Below, piece by piece: positions 12,707-14,699 of a DNA stretch of 14,699 bases. Position 1 is the stretch's first letter. The number at the start of each line of letters is the position of its first letter. The notes beneath the pieces are model-generated. The model saw only the letters and a program-made list of their open reading frames with translations. It did not search any database and was not told the origin of the DNA. A program made the translations under genes and the position numbers. Source of the DNA: Candidatus Gastranaerophilales bacterium (lineage in GTDB: Bacteria > Cyanobacteriota > Vampirovibrionia > Gastranaerophilales > Gastranaerophilaceae); assembly GCA_003150395.1 (NCBI GenBank), contig QAMI01000021.1:1-14699 (forward strand), in the 5' to 3' direction.

Positions 12707-14029
12707 ATGGAAGCAAAAGTTATAGGCGCCGGATTAGCCGGTTCGGAAGCGGCTTTGCAGCTTGCAAAACGCGGGATTAAAGTAAAATTATTTGAAATGC
12801 GCCCTAAAAAAACAACAGGTGCGCATGTCTCAGAGGATTGTGCTGAGTTTGTATGCTCAAACAGCCTTGGTTCATTTGATGTTACAAATGCGAGCGGTCT
12901 TTTGAAAAAAGAAATGGAACTTTTAGGCGGAGAATTAATTAAAATCGCTTACGAATGCCGCGTTCCTGCCGGGAATGCGCTTGCAATTGACAGAGAAGGT
13001 TTTTCCCAAAAAGTCACCCAAAAAATTCAAGAAAATCCTAATATTGAACTAATCAGAGATGAAGTCTCTGAAATTCCGGAAACTCCTGCAATTATGGCTT
13101 CCGGGCCTTTGACGAGTGATGTTTTGGCAGATGAAATAAAGAAATTTACAAATAATGAGCATTTATACTTTTTTGACGCGATAGCACCGATTGTTGAAGC
13201 TGACAGTATAAATTTTGACATTGCCTTCTGGCAAAACCGTTACAATAAAGGAGACGCTGAATATATTAACTGTCCGATGAACAAAGAGCAGTATGAAAAA
13301 TTTTACGAAATTCTGATAAATGCTCCGCGAATTGAATTAAAGGCTTTCGAAAAAAATGCTAAGTTTTTCGAAAGCTGTTTGCCGGTTGAAGTTTTGGCTT
13401 CACGGGGTGTAGATACTTTGAGGTTCGGGCCTATGAAACCAATAGGGCTTGTTGACCCGCGTACAAATGCAGAAAACTATGCCGTTGTACAGCTTAGACA
13501 GGATAATTCTGCAAAAACATTGTTTAATCTTGTAGGTTTTCAAACCAATTTGAAGTGGGGCAGTCAAAAGGAGCTTCTCCATTCAATTCCAGGGCTTGAA
13601 GAGGTTAATATTGTCCGTTACGGCGTTATGCACAGAAATACCTTTATTAATTCTCCAAAAGTTCTTAATCCTACTCTACAAACCCGTGCTCGCCAGAATT
13701 TATTCTTTGCAGGCCAGCTTACAGGAACGGAAGGCTACACGGAATCTATTGCCTCCGGACTTCTGGCAGGGATTAATATGAGCAGATATTTAAAAGGCGA
13801 AGTTTTATTAGAATTGCCTAAAACTACTATGCTTGGCGCTTTGACGCATTATATTACAGATTCGGCACATGAAAAATTCCAGCCTATAAATTCAAATTGG
13901 GGAATTCTGGACGCAATTGAACTTCCTAAAAAAGAGCGTAAGAATAAAAAACTTAAAGCTGAACTTCTCTTCTCACGCTCTGTAGAATATTTAGAACATA
14001 TAAAATCTGAGATTAATAACTTATTTTAA
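12707..14029 (+). CDS. trmFO: Methylenetetrahydrofolate--tRNA-(uracil-5-)-methyltransferase TrmFO
   Basis: TrmFO makes ribothymidine at position 54 of the tRNA T loop, using methylenetetrahydrofolate as carbon donor and FADH2 as reductant. The 440 residues fit the family. The FAD-binding motif is V-I-G7-A-G9-L-A-G12-S-E. C50, in F-V-C-S-N-S-L, and C224, in S-C-L-P-V-E-V, match the two Cys known to matter in the Bacillus enzyme. R-F-G-P-M-K-P-I-G-L, G-F-Q-T-N-L-K-W, Y-G-V-M-H-R-N-T and F-A-G-Q-L-T-G-T-E-G-Y are further signatures. ATG 12707 is the only sensible start because the FAD motif begins five residues later. No ribosome binding site precedes it. Its 3' end overlaps the convergent prepilin gene by 17 bases. 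Identification is very confident. Confidence 0.97.
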   Translation: MEAKVIGAGLAGSEAALQLAKRGIKVKLFEMRPKKTTGAHVSEDCAEFVCSNSLGSFDVTNASGLLKKEMELLGGELIKIAYECRVPAGNALAIDREGFSQKVTQKIQENPNIELIRDEVSEIPETPAIMASGPLTSDVLADEIKKFTNNEHLYFFDAIAPIVEADSINFDIAFWQNRYNKGDAEYINCPMNKEQYEKFYEILINAPRIELKAFEKNAKFFESCLPVEVLASRGVDTLRFGPMKPIGLVDPRTNAENYAVVQLRQDNSAKTLFNLVGFQTNLKWGSQKELLHSIPGLEEVNIVRYGVMHRNTFINSPKVLNPTLQTRARQNLFFAGQLTGTEGYTESIASGLLAGINMSRYLKGEVLLELPKTTMLGALTHYITDSAHEKFQPINSNWGILDAIELPKKERKNKKLKAELLFSRSVEYLEHIKSEINNLF

Positions 14030-14699
14030 AACGATATTGTTTCGGAACTGACCAGTTATTCATTTGAATTACCGCAGTGCTGTAGAATTTGTTAGAATAT
14101 AGGTCGTTTATTTTATGCATGCGGTATTTATAAGGTTCCATCCCTTTGTTATAGTGGTATTGCCAATCCTCATTAGTTCCTGTTGGATAAAAAATAAAAG
14201 GGAACACACAGATTCCATAAGCATTTGTAATTGGCTTATATTTTTTTCTACATTTTTCAAGAGAACCGGGATAAAAATTCCAGTCACGCGTTGTATGGTC
14301 AACAGGCTGCAAAGCACTACCATCAGGAAAATATACGACAAATGTGCCATCGTTAAGAGTTTCGCTACGTAAAATATTCAGATAAGGTGCCAAATATTGA
14401 TTAAACCACAATTCTGCTTTATTAGAACCTTTTATAAAATTCCCATCTTCATCTTTTTGCGTTGTATTTGTAACATCTTGATACCAATATTTTTTATCTC
14501 CGTAATCTTTTTCAGCCATTAAAATAGCTTGATTTATTGAAGTATAAAATTTCTTAAGACGCGTTTCAACAACTTTGTTGTTATTCCTTTGAATTAAGGA
14601 AGGTAAGGTCATTGCGGCAATTATGCCGATAACGCCAAGGGTTATCAAGACTTCTGCTAATGTAAAGCCTTTAAGGAAGCTATTTTTGGGTGCCCCCCC
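14013..14699 (-). CDS. Type IV prepilin-like protein, third copy, N-terminus outside window
   Basis: The frame is open from the window edge, so the start lies beyond it; the TTG at 14648 is internal. The visible part (229 codons) opens with a leader end N-S-F-L-K-G^F-T-L-A-E-V, then the hydrophobic helix ending A-A-M-T-L-P-S-L-I-Q. It is paralogous to the protein at 8346-9095 throughout: K-F-Y-T-S-I-N-Q-A-I-L-M-A-E, D-Y-G-D-K-K-Y-W-Y, L-N-D-G-T-F-V-V-Y-F, T-T-R-D-W, the Cys in E-K-C and Y-G-I-C, and the end A-V-I-Q-M-N-N-W ... K-I-S-Y. It converges with trmFO and overlaps its stop by 17 bases. A minor pilin or pseudopilin is likely. Any divergent regulator would lie outside the window. Confidence 0.85.
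   Translation of the reverse strand, partial: GGAPKNSFLKGFTLAEVLITLGVIGIIAAMTLPSLIQRNNNKVVETRLKKFYTSINQAILMAEKDYGDKKYWYQDVTNTTQKDEDGNFIKGSNKAELWFNQYLAPYLNILRSETLNDGTFVVYFPDGSALQPVDHTTRDWNFYPGSLEKCRKKYKPITNAYGICVFPFIFYPTGTNEDWQYHYNKGMEPYKYRMHKINDLYSNKFYSTAVIQMNNWSVPKQYRFKISY

Noticed and set aside
1..14699. CRISPR array, insertion sequence or prophage
   Set aside because: I saw no regularly spaced direct repeats, transposase, integrase or phage structural gene on either strand.

Overview
The window is AT-rich and compact, with genes on both strands. It most resembles a gut Gastranaerophilales genome (Melainabacteria/Vampirovibrionia, non-photosynthetic relatives of Cyanobacteria). The clues are three prepilin-like proteins with an F-T-L-A-E-V-L-I-T-L-G core followed by A-A-M-T-[LM]-P-[ST]-L-I, small proteins and a large membrane protein carrying F-K-G / F-T-G motifs, a folate-dependent TrmFO, a stand-alone bifunctional-nuclease (DUF151) protein and a tRNA gene without an encoded CCA. 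The assignment comes from recalled family patterns, not from a search, so it is moderately confident.

Layout. Positions 3-4615 (+) hold the 3' part of a GHL10 glycosidase-like gene, a full-length comEC and pyrF, ended by a clear terminator. Positions 4794-6197 hold a divergent pair: an XRE-type regulator (-) and a prepilin-like gene (+) with a near-consensus promoter. Positions 6144-6545 carry no gene but hold two terminators, another hairpin and a REP-like element with imperfect terminal inverted repeats. A tRNA-Ser(GCU) follows on the minus strand, then an unrecognised minus-strand gene whose natural 5' end appears frameshifted. A DUF151 gene (+) is tail-to-tail with a second XRE regulator, again divergent from a second prepilin-like gene. 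Two small unrecognised genes (67 and 95 codons), a DUF1858 redox protein, a 695-residue membrane protein (-) and trmFO follow. The window ends inside a third prepilin-like gene (-), convergent with and overlapping trmFO.

How the genes fit together. Housekeeping genes (pyrF, trmFO, tRNA-Ser) are interleaved with surface and DNA-uptake functions (ComEC, three pilin-like proteins). The most notable pattern is the repeated module of a 104-residue XRE regulator divergent from a prepilin gene, with overlapping regulatory DNA. Other points of interest are a duplicated prepilin-processing motif in the first pilin leader, a probable leaderless trmFO mRNA, a perfect 13-bp inverted repeat running into the ribosome binding site of a small gene, and a pair of neighbouring small proteins with matching C-termini. 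No complete new system can be demonstrated from sequence alone. The regulator-pilin modules and the small proteins are the best candidates.
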